This document shows positions 47,711 through 58,949 of a DNA stretch of 64,000 nt, in pieces. The stretch comes from Albifimbria verrucaria (Eukaryota > Ascomycota > Sordariomycetes > Hypocreales > Stachybotryaceae), in contig JAHREC010000009.1 of assembly GCA_020081605.1 (NCBI GenBank), positions 3,968,001 through 4,032,000 of the forward strand. The letters run 5' to 3'. Under the pieces are notes generated by a model. That model had not been told where the DNA came from and made no database searches. It saw nothing but the letters and a program-made list of their open reading frames with translations. A program made the position numbers and the translations under genes. Numbering within the stretch: the stretch's first letter is position 1; each line of letters starts with the position of its first letter.

Positions 47711-49418
47711 GATCGCTTGGATGCACGTCATCAACCTACAACCACTTGCATCGGAATTGTTTTACGACTGTCGTGTACGATTCCCAGACACCAGACACAC
47801 CGAGGAAGACGATTTTATGAGAGACTCATGAGACAGGTTCAACGGCGTTCTCAGGAAGCGGCGTTTGGGAGAGACTCAAAAATGTGTAACACGAACCGTT
47901 TTTCGCACAAGGTCTTAATCGGTCATTAGCTTTATGTCTCGGTAGTATTGAGGCAACCTCATACTCACCATAGTTTGGAGCCTCCCTTTGATACCACATG
48001 CACAATGAGCACATGGCGTCCATAACTGAAAAGCAGTGTTTGATGTCTGAAGTGATGGCCTTACCAGCATGTTCCCTCTTTCTAAGTCATGTTTGTACAA
48101 ACTGTCTGTACTCTGCTTAGCGTATTGGCACGCTCTTGCAGGCTTATCTTCCGTGACATCCGTTCAACACTTTCCATAAAGTATACTGAAAGAGAACAGA
48201 TGAAATTTCAATGTAGCCGTGGTAACATAACATATAGATTGCAACTGACGTACATGGAAGCCCTTTCCTTCACGTTTGGGCAAAATCAGAGAAAATTTTC
48301 ATACGTTATGATTGCCGTGTAACTCTCACTGCAGGTACAGCCATGAGATGAAATGGTACGACGGCATAAGCCCAGTCGAGGAGGCTTGCTGCAGCTTTTG
48401 TACCCTCTGTCATACCTAGCCATGGAAAGCATCGACAGATCTGAGCTCGCGAGCAGAGACAAAGATTTCGGCAAGATCCTGTACTTTGACAAACGGGACA
48501 CTGCAGTCCTGTGTCAGGCCTGCATGTAGCACGGCTTGTTGCAGTTGGGGCCTGCTAAAATTTGGATTGCAGTTTAGAGGACGCATCGGTGTCTGGATAT
48601 GAGAAGAACGGGATGTATGATTGATCTTGTTCGTATAAGTGAGCCGAGACTTCCATGTTAGCAATTGATTGCCCTTCACGTTTGGACGGGACGGCGGTTC
48701 GGGACAATGCTCAATACCATCCATGCTCATACAAAACATCATGAACGATCTACAAGCACCAGTGCCTCACTTTGACTCAGATACGGGGCATTGACAAATC
48801 AGCAAGGATACACCTGAGGGCAAATCCTCACGTCTCTGCGCGAGAGGTCCAGGAAAGCCGACCCGAAGTTCCACGTAACGGGCAAGGCGGGTTTGAAGAG
48901 CCTCCGAGCACGGCGTTCTGGTGAGCGGGCGAGAGTGTCACCAGCGAGAGATCTTCCTGAGGGAATGGCAAATCAAGGCTCGTGGTCGCCAGGTGTTGGG
49001 GAACACTAGGCGGTTTGCCAGTTGTTGCAGCTGGCTCCCGCGCAGCCGTTTCGTTCCAACTGCCTTGTGCCCAAGCGAAATTCTCCCTGATGTGAGTTTC
49101 TTTTCCTTCTTTTCCTTCTTCTTCACTTCTAGCCCACGCGTCGGCCTGCATTGGATTTGTCGTGTCATCTTTCTTCCACGCGTCAACGTCGTCTCTGACT
49201 GATCGAATCAGGGTTACAGGTTACTCTCCTATCCGTGCGAAGAGATCTCGACGCCCTTGTGTCAGGAGGTGGTGCTTTCTGCGTTCTCTATTGTCCTCAA
49301 AGGCTGAATAGGCATCCTCTCATCTATTCAAGCATATTCAGGTGAGTTGCAGGTCAGATGCACACTGAATGACTATTCTGTTCTTACTCTCATACAGGGT
49401 CTTGTATCAGCCTTTGCT
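47711..49418. other. Intergenic region and mucin-gene leader
   Basis: No accepted gene. The mucin-gene leader probably contains an intron at 49342-49397 (GTGAGT...CATACAG), ending 21 bases before the start codon. A 108-codon minus-strand frame at 48416-48742 is unexplained. Confidence 0.5.
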
Positions 49419-52400
49419 ATGAGAGGTGCACTACCCTCCATCGGCTTCGTGCCGATTGCAGTTCTCCTCTTGTATATTGCCGGTGGCTTGGCCCGTTATA
49501 CACAGTTTGGATCAAACGTCTTGACTGCATCCGACATCAAGCGACTGGATCTCCGTAACTCTCAAGATGGATATTCGAGTGAGCCAACTGATGATTATGG
49601 GCTACCTCCTCCTTATGAGACAGATACTTCGACCTCGAGTATGCAGTGGGAATCAACTGGTATGTGCTGCACCTGGAGATTTATAACTTATTCTTACTTG
49701 ATTCATTAGATTCTTCGTCTAAGGCATCAACTTCTTATGATTCTGAGACTACATCGACTTCAAGTACGACCACAAACAAGCACTCGAGCCATGACCACTC
49801 ATCTACCATGGAGGCTTCTTCCTCAACCGAGGAGGAAACCAGTATGCTGACTGATTCTACGAGCTCAAAAAGTTCGGCAGAAAGTACACAGCTACCTGTT
49901 TCTTGGAACTCAACCATAATCTCTAGTACAACTATCCTGACATCTGTCAGGACTGACTCTGTCATTGTCGTCCCAACGTCTGAAGCATCTATCTCGGAAA
50001 ACTCCCAAACAGAGACTCAGACAAGAGACGAAACAAGTGGCACTACATCGCCAAGGACCAGTATCATGGAGTCAAGCAGCTCACGGGGAGCTTCTGATAC
50101 AGTCTCCGCAACGGTGAAGCCGATTAGCTCCTCAAGCATTTCCATCTCGGCGACAGGCTCACAATCTACCAACAGTGATGAGACTTCCGCCTATCAAAGC
50201 ACAGAAACTACAGGGTTGTCCTCGTCCGAAGTTGAGAATTCCACAACGGACAACTCCACGTCCAGTTTGACAACATCTTCAAGCCCCAGCAACACGGAGC
50301 CTTCCGTATCTGACACGGTGACCATAACAGCCAACAATTCTTCACTAATATCTTCATATGCATCATCAAGCGTATCGTCGGAATCATCTTCTTCATGGCC
50401 CTCATCCATCGTCAGCCCAGCAAATACCACGCGAATCAGCCAGTCGTCTGAGGCTACGCTACAGTCCACCGTAACATTGGGAACAACAAGAAGTACAACT
50501 TCTTCGGCATGGACGTCGACTGGCTATCTGCCACCGCCTGGCTCTTCATCGTCCAAGATTTGGTCTACATTTGGAAACGGCTCGTTTACTCCTACATCGG
50601 GGCATTCACGTCCAATGCATCTTCGACCGAAGTTACGAATACTTCGTCGCTAATTACCTCGACGACGGGTGATATGGCACCTGCTTTCACGATTACTCTA
50701 ACGAGAAACAGTACCCTCGTCATCTCTGTGGTAACTACTGGGACTGTTCCAAGTGCCACATCGGGCTCAACTGACAGCTCCGCCTTGCCTGTGACTGACG
50801 AAATATCAACAACTTCGCCATGGGTGAATACTTCCTCAGTCGTTTCAACTTCATCGTCTGGATCCTGGACACTCTCTAACAGTGCCTCGCTGAACGGAAC
50901 TGTCGTTGCTCCTACAACCTCGTCCTCAAACTCTACACTCAATAGCAGCGAGTCCATTTCAGAGACTGTTCAGCCGACAATCATCACGCCAAGTAGTGGG
51001 AACTTCACATATACAATTCCTCTGACATCTGCATCAGTTGAAGTGCCCACTTCAGCGCTGTCAAGCTCAACGACTTTGTCTCAGCCGACAGCACCAAGCC
51101 TCAACAGCACATTTAGCACAGCAGGTGGCTCTAGTTCATATCCAAACATGAATTCCACAATTTCGTCAAATGTACTTACATCTTGGGGATCACCTACTGT
51201 AGGTTCCAGCAGAAGCACCAATAGTCCCAGCTCTTGGACATCGCTTAACTCAAGTGGTATAATTTCTGGAACTGTGGTCCCAACGAAGCTGTCTAGCTTG
51301 AGCGTCTACACAAACTCATCCACATTAACTTTGTCGCCAGCCAGCACACCTTCAAAGACAGAGGTGACTACAGATCTATCAACCACCTCTTATACAACGA
51401 ACTGGACCTATGGTGTCACAACTTCTACTGGATCTGATATTCTAAGTACGAGAAGTACCTTTGCATCTTCTCAATCAAATTCAACTTCCATTACCCTGAC
51501 CCCCATCACATCATCAACAGAATCGCCATCGTCTTCACCGAACGCCACAAGCTCTGGTTCAATTTACTGGAACAGCACTACGGATTCAATTTCTTCCACA
51601 GACGTTGTACTGCCGCCTACTACTTCAGTTTCAACAATGTCGGACACAGCATCATATAGCACCACTACCACACCTTGGAATGCCACCGCAAGTGCGTCCC
51701 CGGTGGTAACTCCCACCAGCTTCACACTATCTTTAGGCTCAAGCTCGGATTTCCCACCATTCCCATTTCCGTCAAATTCAAGCGTCATCTTCACTGTGCC
51801 CACAATCAATGTCACGAGCTCCTTTGTTCTTCCGACCGTTACGGGACCTGTTAGTAGAAGCACGACTACTATTTACATGACGGAGGATTCATCCAGCAGC
51901 GAGCAATTGACCAGTGGCATGCTAAATAGTACATACACAACTGGTTCATATCAAAATCGTACTACAACGCCGCTAACTAAGTCTTCAGCTACAACTATAT
52001 GGACTTCTCGGATGACTGCATCTTCTGGCAATTGGTCGAGCACAAAACCATATAACAGCTCTCGAACAGCTGTAACATTGTGGCCATTGCCTACCACTAA
52101 AGTATCTCAGACATCGTCTTTGGCCTTGAATGGCACGGTGACCAAGACAGTCGTTCAATCCACCACAGGGGCGCGATCACTTTTACCACATCCTCCAACC
52201 CACCCTTCCCTACAACATTGAACCTCACGTCAATGTGGAGTACAGGTGGCTTGACAACCTCTGCAGAAAACAGCACCAACTCTCCATTCACTTCTCTAAA
52301 CTCAACGTGGACAAAGCCAACCAAGCCCGCGCCAAGCCAATCCACCTACTCCAGTTTCTCGTCTCCGTATTCCACGTGGAATAATCCAAGCGCATTATCG

Positions 52401-53912
52401 CCAAGCACTACGGCAACAAGTGGGTTCGCAAACACGACGGCTATCCCCTATCCACATCATCATTTAATACCACTGTAATTCCACCGGGCACGGAAACTAC
52501 GCCGCTGGTAAATACTTCGACACCTTACGCTACGTACTGGAACTCTACACAAACAGGCCTCTCATCCAATTTCCCGTCGAGTGCTCCCGTATCCACCACC
52601 CTGTCGTCCTCGATTCCCTTGAATTCAACATCTAGTGCCAACTCTTCCGCCACGCCATGGACTACAGCACCCTTCCCTGTTCCTTCTAATTCAACAACTG
52701 GGATATCATCATGGCCCTCGGAGATGACTTCCTCTGCGTCAAACGTGCTAACCAATTCAACCTCCCCACATCCCTCGCCGACTACGAATGGGACGCGTAG
52801 TCATTCATGGAGCACCGGTTCAATGACCACAGCTGGGTCGTTGTCAACCCTATCTTCAATTTGGCTCTCGAGCGGAGGTATTAGTGGGGGTGTGACTTCG
52901 AGGTCTAGTCTCATTAGCTCGCCAGCGTGGACGAATTCGACGACGGGTGTTTCTCAGAGCTCAGTTCCCCGGGATCCTTCACGACAGCCCCGGCTTCGAC
53001 TTTGACTGACTCCGTCGGGTCCTCGGTTTCCTCAAACTTTACTTCAGCAGGCGCCACTTTCTCAACGGTGACGCCAGCTGTGTCTTCCCAGACAGCAGTG
53101 TCCTCGTTTAATACATCCACAGCTATCTGGTCAACCACACGAGCTAATTACACAAGCAACAAATCAAGTGAAGCAGTCAGTACTGGTGAATTTAGCGCGA
53201 CAGCTACAGGCACTCTGTCTGGTGTTGTTAACACAACGTCTTATTCCTGGCGATCTAGCGTAAGTCCATGTCATGCAACGACGACTTCTACAATGGGCGA
53301 ATCTCTACCATGTATAACTTCAGTAATATTTGATGCAACACAAAGTGTAATATGTACGGTGAGCACCAAAGGCGTAAGTACGATAACAACTTGCCATACA
53401 CTGTCGCCGACAGAACCATCGTCGAACATGACCATGACCCCTGCATCGACCACGGCAAGCCTGACTTCATCGTCATGTAAGTCAAGACATGGCGCAAGTG
53501 GTGCTCCATCGTCTCAGCTCACCAACACCACGATATTATATAATTCTACAGGTAGGCCGACGACTTTGCTTAACGACGTCTGTGGATGCTAATCAAACAA
53601 GCAGGGTGGAGCTCATATTATCCCCTCCCCACCACGATGCAGACATCGACGACGCGAGGCAATCGCAAAGCCTTGTCAGGCAGTGGACTATACCCAACAC
53701 CAAACGGGGGTCAGTGGCCAGAAAACAGGCTACCCAACGATCCGAACTTCCCGTGGGGTGGGGATTCGCCGGTGCACAGACACCAGAACACCACCGAACT
53801 CAGCGAGGGCGTCGCCCAGTCACAAGGCGCCGGGTGGTTGAAGGGGCTGGGAAGCGCCGTTCGGAAGTTGGAGACGGCGCTCGGGAAGCTGAGCGACACC
53901 GGTGAGCAGTAG
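49419..53912 (+). CDS. Ser/Thr-rich mucin-like cell-surface protein (~1,464 residues)
   Basis: No enzyme domain. Exons 49419-49659, 49710-53551 and 53605-53912; introns of 50 and 53 nt; about 1,464 residues. The N-terminus has a hydrophobic segment, FVPIAVLLLYIAGGLA, that could be a signal peptide or an anchor. The next ~1,250 residues are dominated by Ser and Thr with many Asn-X-Ser/Thr sites (NSTS, NSSG), as in heavily O- and N-glycosylated adhesins or mucins. A small cysteine patch follows (SPCHATT, LPCITSV, ICTVST, TTCHTL). The C-terminus changes character to polar, non-repetitive sequence (PNDPNFPWGGDS, GLGSAVRKLETALGKL) with no GPI signal. Four bases are missing, at 50599-50602, 52168-52171, 52445-52448 and 52967-52970; adding them makes one frame. 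Repeats are degenerate, without exact tandem units. A sensor-like or adhesive surface role is inference. Confidence 0.75.
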
Positions 53913-55509
53913 GCTACGGGATGTGGGCTGATGGCCGCGAGAGGTCGGGCGATGGATATGGACATGCATGGGTGGACCGGCGTGTGGTGTAGGAACCAGA
54001 CGGTGTATTGTCCGCTATTGTTGCTGGATCGAGGTCACGCGTGTATAAGATAAAACGGGTGCTTGAGCAAGACGATGGCTTGGTTGGTGTAAGACGATCA
54101 GGCGCAAGAGCTTCTTGGTCTGGACTCGACTGTGCCTTTGGCACGAGATCATCGAGGTCCCAAGACAAGAAGGTACCACAGAACTAGCACGCTATAGGTG
54201 GGGACGGGTTGTACCGTGACAAGGACTGGGGACGCATGAAGTTGCGACAACGGCCTGTTTTGTACAAGGGGCTGGACAGGTTAGGTTGGCTGGGCTCAGC
54301 ACTCTAAAAAATGAGACTTGATAGGCACTCTCCGAGCAGACCGGTGCATGGCACAGAAGGAATCCAAAGAGACAATGTCCGCATCCACTTGAGATATAAA
54401 AGTGCAAGACATGGCATTTGACCATGGGCACGTAGCGGGTGCAGGGGCCCAGCGTCGCGTGCCACAGGCCCCAAACTGGATGGTCGCATGGTTGTCACTC
54501 CATGCGCGAGGAATGTTCCTCCAAGTACCGAGTTGGCTCCGTTTTTGCATCGCCAAGAGATTTGGTAAGACACGATCCGGATACGACGGATTGCAATGCC
54601 AACCGTTGCCATGATGCGCCCGGCGCATCCGAATCATAATTATTGTTTCCGGGAAGAAGAGGGGAAAACCGGATGGCAATGGGCTGTTTCGCTAAATGCG
54701 TGGGCGCTGTGTCTTGTGCACCTCGAGATATTATATAGTGTGACTTTGGTAGGGCACTCTACTGTAAACTCAAGCTAGCAATACGAGGGAGGGATGCTCT
54801 GTATTGGTGGTGATCGTCACGAGGCTGGAAGCTTGAGCGGCCCCCAAAAGCCATCCTCCGACGGAGCCTAATAATCCTCAGGACCATAATTTGCATAGAA
54901 TTCCTCCGGCAGAGCTGAGGAGCAGACAATTAATCAATGTTGCCAGGTTGCCGTAGGTGATCCTCCGTGACCCTGTCGAGCCAAATTCCAGCGGCATTTC
55001 ACCGCATTGCCCTGAAGAGCAGTGATCATAGACTCTGATTAATGCCCACGCAGGACCCTGCGGTACTAGGTAGTAGCATGTTCCCCGCGGGCGGTGGGCG
55101 GTACTTCCTGGTACCTCTCGCTGCAAGGCACGCATTCGGGTAGCCAATCCGTGAATAAGTCTGTATCCGGACTTTCTCAAGACCGGACCAACCAGGTCTA
55201 GCGCAGACCCAAATCCAGCCAGTGACGTGACGTTGTGTCCCCGCACGCCCCTTGTCCCGCGCTTACTCCATTTCCATTGTGTGCTATCCTGCGTCAGTCC
55301 AGTTGCCACCCAAGAAAGCTCCCGAGCGCTTGGGAGTGTCCACGCCATCTGACACCCTTCATTACTGGCCGACTTTCCCTTCCGTCGTCTTCACTTCTCC
55401 CTCCATCCAATCCACGCTATTGATTCAACAACTCTTACCTGGACGATTCTCTCGAGCTGCCTGCCTACTTTCGACTGCAATCTCCAAAGCGTATGCGTCG
55501 CCAGTAAAC
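53913..55509. other. Intergenic region, no gene seen
   Basis: It lies between the mucin-like and DUF7728 genes, both on the plus strand. Several short frames, none convincing. From about 55240 the plus strand is pyrimidine-rich, the probable leader of the next gene. Confidence 0.5.
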
Positions 55510-56556
55510 ATGCTTCTCCGCCAACTCTTCCTTGCGGCGACGGCCGCCGCCTTTCTTGTCGTTCCCGACGCATCCGCCTTCAGCGACGAGGACGTCGTCA
55601 AGACTCTGCCCGTTGATGTGAGCGCCGACGCCTTCAGCCTGCCTCCCTCTACCCTCTCTCAATCGCTCGAGCTGCCATGCAGGAGGTGCAAGGGTAGAAA
55701 CACCCACATCCAGATGGATTTCGCCGTGGAGGGTTCCAGACTTACCTTGAACGGTTTCGAGCTGTATCCCAACGCCGACCCTTGGCACGGTGACTTGATC
55801 GCACCCGTCGTCAAGGGCAATGGGAAGGAGCGGAAGCAGAGACTTGGCTACAGCCTTGCGGTGAAGCCCGAGGGTGTGGATGAGGAGCAGAACCTCGAGG
55901 TTATCAGTGTCGAGCTGACCGTCATCGAGGTCGGCAACCGATTTGTCGAGGGCGTTCCCAGTGTCAACGTCAAGCTCGTCCGAGCGCCAACTAATGAGAT
56001 TCTTATCGGATCCCTCAACATGAATGAGGTCGCTCCCATGAGATGCCATTCCATGTGGTGCCGCGCCAAGGGCATGTTCGGTAACGCTTTCAAGGGCTTC
56101 CGTGGCTGCCACAAGTTCCGCCACGGCCACGGTGCCCAGAACCAGTCTGATGCCCCCGAGCGCCCTGGTCACCATGGCCACCACGGTCATCCCCACCACG
56201 AGAAGTCCTCTCACCGTCAGTGGCGTCTTCTCATTAAGGGCCTGGCCTCCCACATCTTCCTGCCTGTTCTGATGGGCATCACCGCCGGCTTCGGTGTCGC
56301 TCTGTATGTTTTCCCTCCATCCGGTAAACCTTGTTTTTTCTGTTGGTGACTAACCGTTGACAGCTTTGCTATGTGTCTCTACCGCCTTGCTCTCCGCTTC
56401 ACGCGATTCGTCCATGGAGAACAGCAGCCCGTTTTCCTGCGCTGCCCTCGTCGCCAGCGTGTGCGTGCGGCTGAGGTTGCCCGTGACGAGGAAAAGGCTG
56501 CCCTGATGAACGAGCAGAACTTGCCTCCTTACGAAGACGCCAACGAGAAGAACTAG
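55510..56556 (+). CDS. DUF7728-type fungal membrane protein
   Basis: Fungal membrane protein of unknown function. Exons 55510-56303 and 56364-56556, intron of 60 nt with CTAAC branch site; 328 residues and no missing base. Signal peptide LFLAATAAAFLVVPDASA, then a luminal/extracellular beta-rich region: LPCRRCKGRN near residue 56, FAVEGSRLTLNGFELYPNAD, and VISVELTVIEVGNRF. A His-rich linker (HHGHHGHPHHEK) precedes the transmembrane helix IFLPVLMGITAGFGVALF, which is split by the intron. The short cytosolic tail is basic, then acidic with PPYED, a PY-like motif that could recruit a Nedd4-type ligase. The open frame continues upstream to 55252, but the signal peptide marks ATG 55510 as the start. 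The DUF name is from memory. Confidence 0.82.
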
Positions 56557-58305
56557 ATCGCGTCCTTCCAGCAACAAGATCCATTGTCATGGTTGTGTGA
56601 CACAACACCAAATAGACATGATGCAGGAATGGATATTCAGCTTTGCAGCTATATCGATGCCAGCAGCAGAAGACGAAGAAGAAGGAAAGGCAACGGAAAC
56701 AAAAACAAAAAAATACCAAAAAAACGACTTTTATCAAGTTACGATACCATCATGTACTCATATTCATGAGTTGGAAAGGCAGGCGTTTGGGTCCCACGAA
56801 AAGGTTGGTCGACACATCCAAGTGGGAAGCGGATGAGATTTCTTTTTGGTTTTTGGTTTTGGCATTGGCAATCATCGGCGTCTCGTCGCCTGACTCTCCT
56901 TGACTGCCTTTTCCTACTGTAAGGAGGTGTTTGTCGAAAGTTATACCCACACGTTCCTTAGGTCCCGTCCATGACGACGTTTTCATCAATTCCATTTTAT
57001 TAGCCAAACTTGCGTATCGAGCGGTGTGTGACTGGCTTGTTCCAATCCATTGCATAACTAGGGTATTCTTGGTAGCACGCCCAAGGAATCCCAACTCATA
57101 TGTGTTCCTTCGTCGTAGCATGGGGCTGCTGAGGTATGCTCACCCTATACAAGAGCACGAGCCTGAGGCGTGTTAATTTCATGCCACGTCTACTGTACAC
57201 AATTGGCTAACCCAATGAATTACGATTGTTTGAACGAGGAACATCGTATCAGCTGCAGGGTCCAATAAAACAACGACGGTGTTTAACGGGATGCGCCATG
57301 GCGAGACATCAGCCAGCATGTTACGGTAGCAGATTCGTCACTTGACTGAACCCCAAAATTGATTACGACATGGTCAGGTGATGGTCGCCGAGAGCTCCCA
57401 CAAAAGGGCCTGGTTCTGAAGTAGAGCGACCTGGAGCTCAATGCCTTAGCCAAGGAGGGTTCGACACCTTGTTCAAGCCTGAGCTCGTGGCTGTCACCAG
57501 GTTATACGGGAGAAGACCACGTGCTGCTGCTTAGAGGTGGAAGGAAATGCATCTATATGTTATATATATATACATATATGTATGTATGTATGAACAATGC
57601 TATGGGTATATACAGCTATGGAACAGGACTCGTCATTATCCCTTCACTCACATGAGGTGATGAGAGTGAGTTGGCAGGTATATAATTTGTGAGAGCCTTC
57701 ACTCATAAGAAGCGTGGTGATGCTGTGTGTACGGGCGTATGCACGCACCTACGATGCAGGCTGGTCAAAGCCTTCAACGGCACTGTAGCATTCAGCCTGT
57801 TGCCATGCAGACCCCTCCCCGCGAACACGACCCTTCCTGCGAACCGGCCCGAGCCATTACTGGCTACACGTCTCTATGGGGACGAATGGAGAGAGGATGA
57901 CGAGCTGAAAAAAAAAAAGGTCATGCTGTCTTTCTTGCCCCCGCTCTCCAACCGCTCTCCATGCCATGCGGGGTACTCCGTCAGATCCGCTGGAGACGCT
58001 GCTTTCGCTCCCCGCTTCCCCGAGGGGCCTCGATTTCAGAGAGCATACAGGTTTCTCCTTTTTCATTCTTTCTTCAGTCATTGTCTCTGTGTGCCGGACT
58101 TCTCCTCGTCTGTGGACTGCTGGGGCTAGAGAAAAAAAGAACCGCGGACGTCTAATCCTCTTCGCTGGAAGTTGCTGCTCCGTTGACCAAGCCAAGCCTT
58201 CGAGGACTCCCAACTACCGAGTCTCCGATAACGCTGCCGTGGCCCTGGAGAACAACCCTACCAAGCTACCTACCTGACACATCAGACTTTACTTCACAGA
58301 GAGCC
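56557..58305. other. Intergenic region, no gene seen
   Basis: Contains an A-rich stretch after the DUF7728 stop, an AT dinucleotide tract at 57553-57592 and a run of ten A at 57908-57917. The last ~300 bases are probably the leader of the mutarotase gene. Confidence 0.5.
57553..57592. repeat. (TA)n and (TATG)n tract
   Basis: Low-complexity TATATA run followed by ATGTATGTATG, about 40 bp. Confidence 0.85.
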
Positions 58306-58949
58306 ATGTGGCAGCCAACTTCGCCCATAGAGCCGAGCGCCCAGGCCGGCGCTTTCCCCAGCCCTCGTCGCGGCAGAGGAACCCGGGCCGGCGGTTCGCG
58401 CAGATTGTCAAGCTGCGCCCGGAGCATCTCGACGAGTACAAGGCCTGCCACGCAAAGGTCTGGCCTGAGGTGTTGAAGCAGATCAAGGAGTGTAACATTG
58501 TTGACTGTAAGTTGCGCGAGCGGAGGGCGCCTCCCGCTGTGGCGTTTCCTCTTGTCCTGTTTCGTTGGCCCTTCTTGATATTGTCTACCCTACAGGAGCA
58601 TATTGGAGGGTGGACAACATAAGCCAGAGACCTCTCGCAATATCCGTGCAGGCTTTCAACCCAAATTAATGGGCTGCTTACATTGTTAACATGAAACAAT
58701 CTCAGCGACTAACAAGGGCCACAGATAGCATTCATTACGACGACTCGAACAGCATCCTGTTCGCCCGCTTCACCTACGTTGGATACAACTACGAGGGGAC
58801 ATGGAGAAGATGGCCGCGAACCCCAAGGTGCGCGAGTGGTGGAAGATGACGGACAAGATGCAGGAGAGCCTGGTCCCCGGCGCCGTGAGCTCTGAAGCCG
58901 GCGAGCCAAGCTGGTGGAAGCCCTCGAAGAGGTCTTCTACCAGGCTTGA
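58306..58949 (+). CDS. L-rhamnose mutarotase-like protein
   Basis: Converts between alpha and beta anomers of L-rhamnose (or a related sugar), a dimeric ferredoxin-like fold, in rhamnose catabolism (family knowledge). Exons 58306-58506 and 58725-58949; intron of 218 nt, the second longest splice here; about 142 residues. Core: IVKLRPEHLDEYKACHAKVW with the conserved His, then VLKQIKECNIVDYSIHYDD, FARFTYVGYNYEGDM and the signature REWWKMTDKMQ, ending WWKPLEEVFYQA. One base is missing at 58795-58798 and one at 58921-58923. The start is the weakest part: ATG 58306 joins the frame only if another base is missing at 58308-58309. The N-terminal ~30 residues are Arg/Pro-rich and contain an imperfectly duplicated PGRRF motif. 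Confidence 0.87.

Noticed and set aside
55252..55509. In-frame upstream extension of the DUF7728 protein
   Set aside because: The extension is Ser/Pro-rich leader sequence, and a normal signal peptide starts at ATG 55510.
55465..56253. 262-codon minus-strand frame over the DUF7728 gene
   Set aside because: Shadow of a GC-rich real exon whose signal peptide, domain and intron are clear on the plus strand.
57460..57490. GGTTCGA-like box B as a tRNA gene
   Set aside because: No T-arm with a seven-base loop, no A box at the right distance and no acceptor stem.
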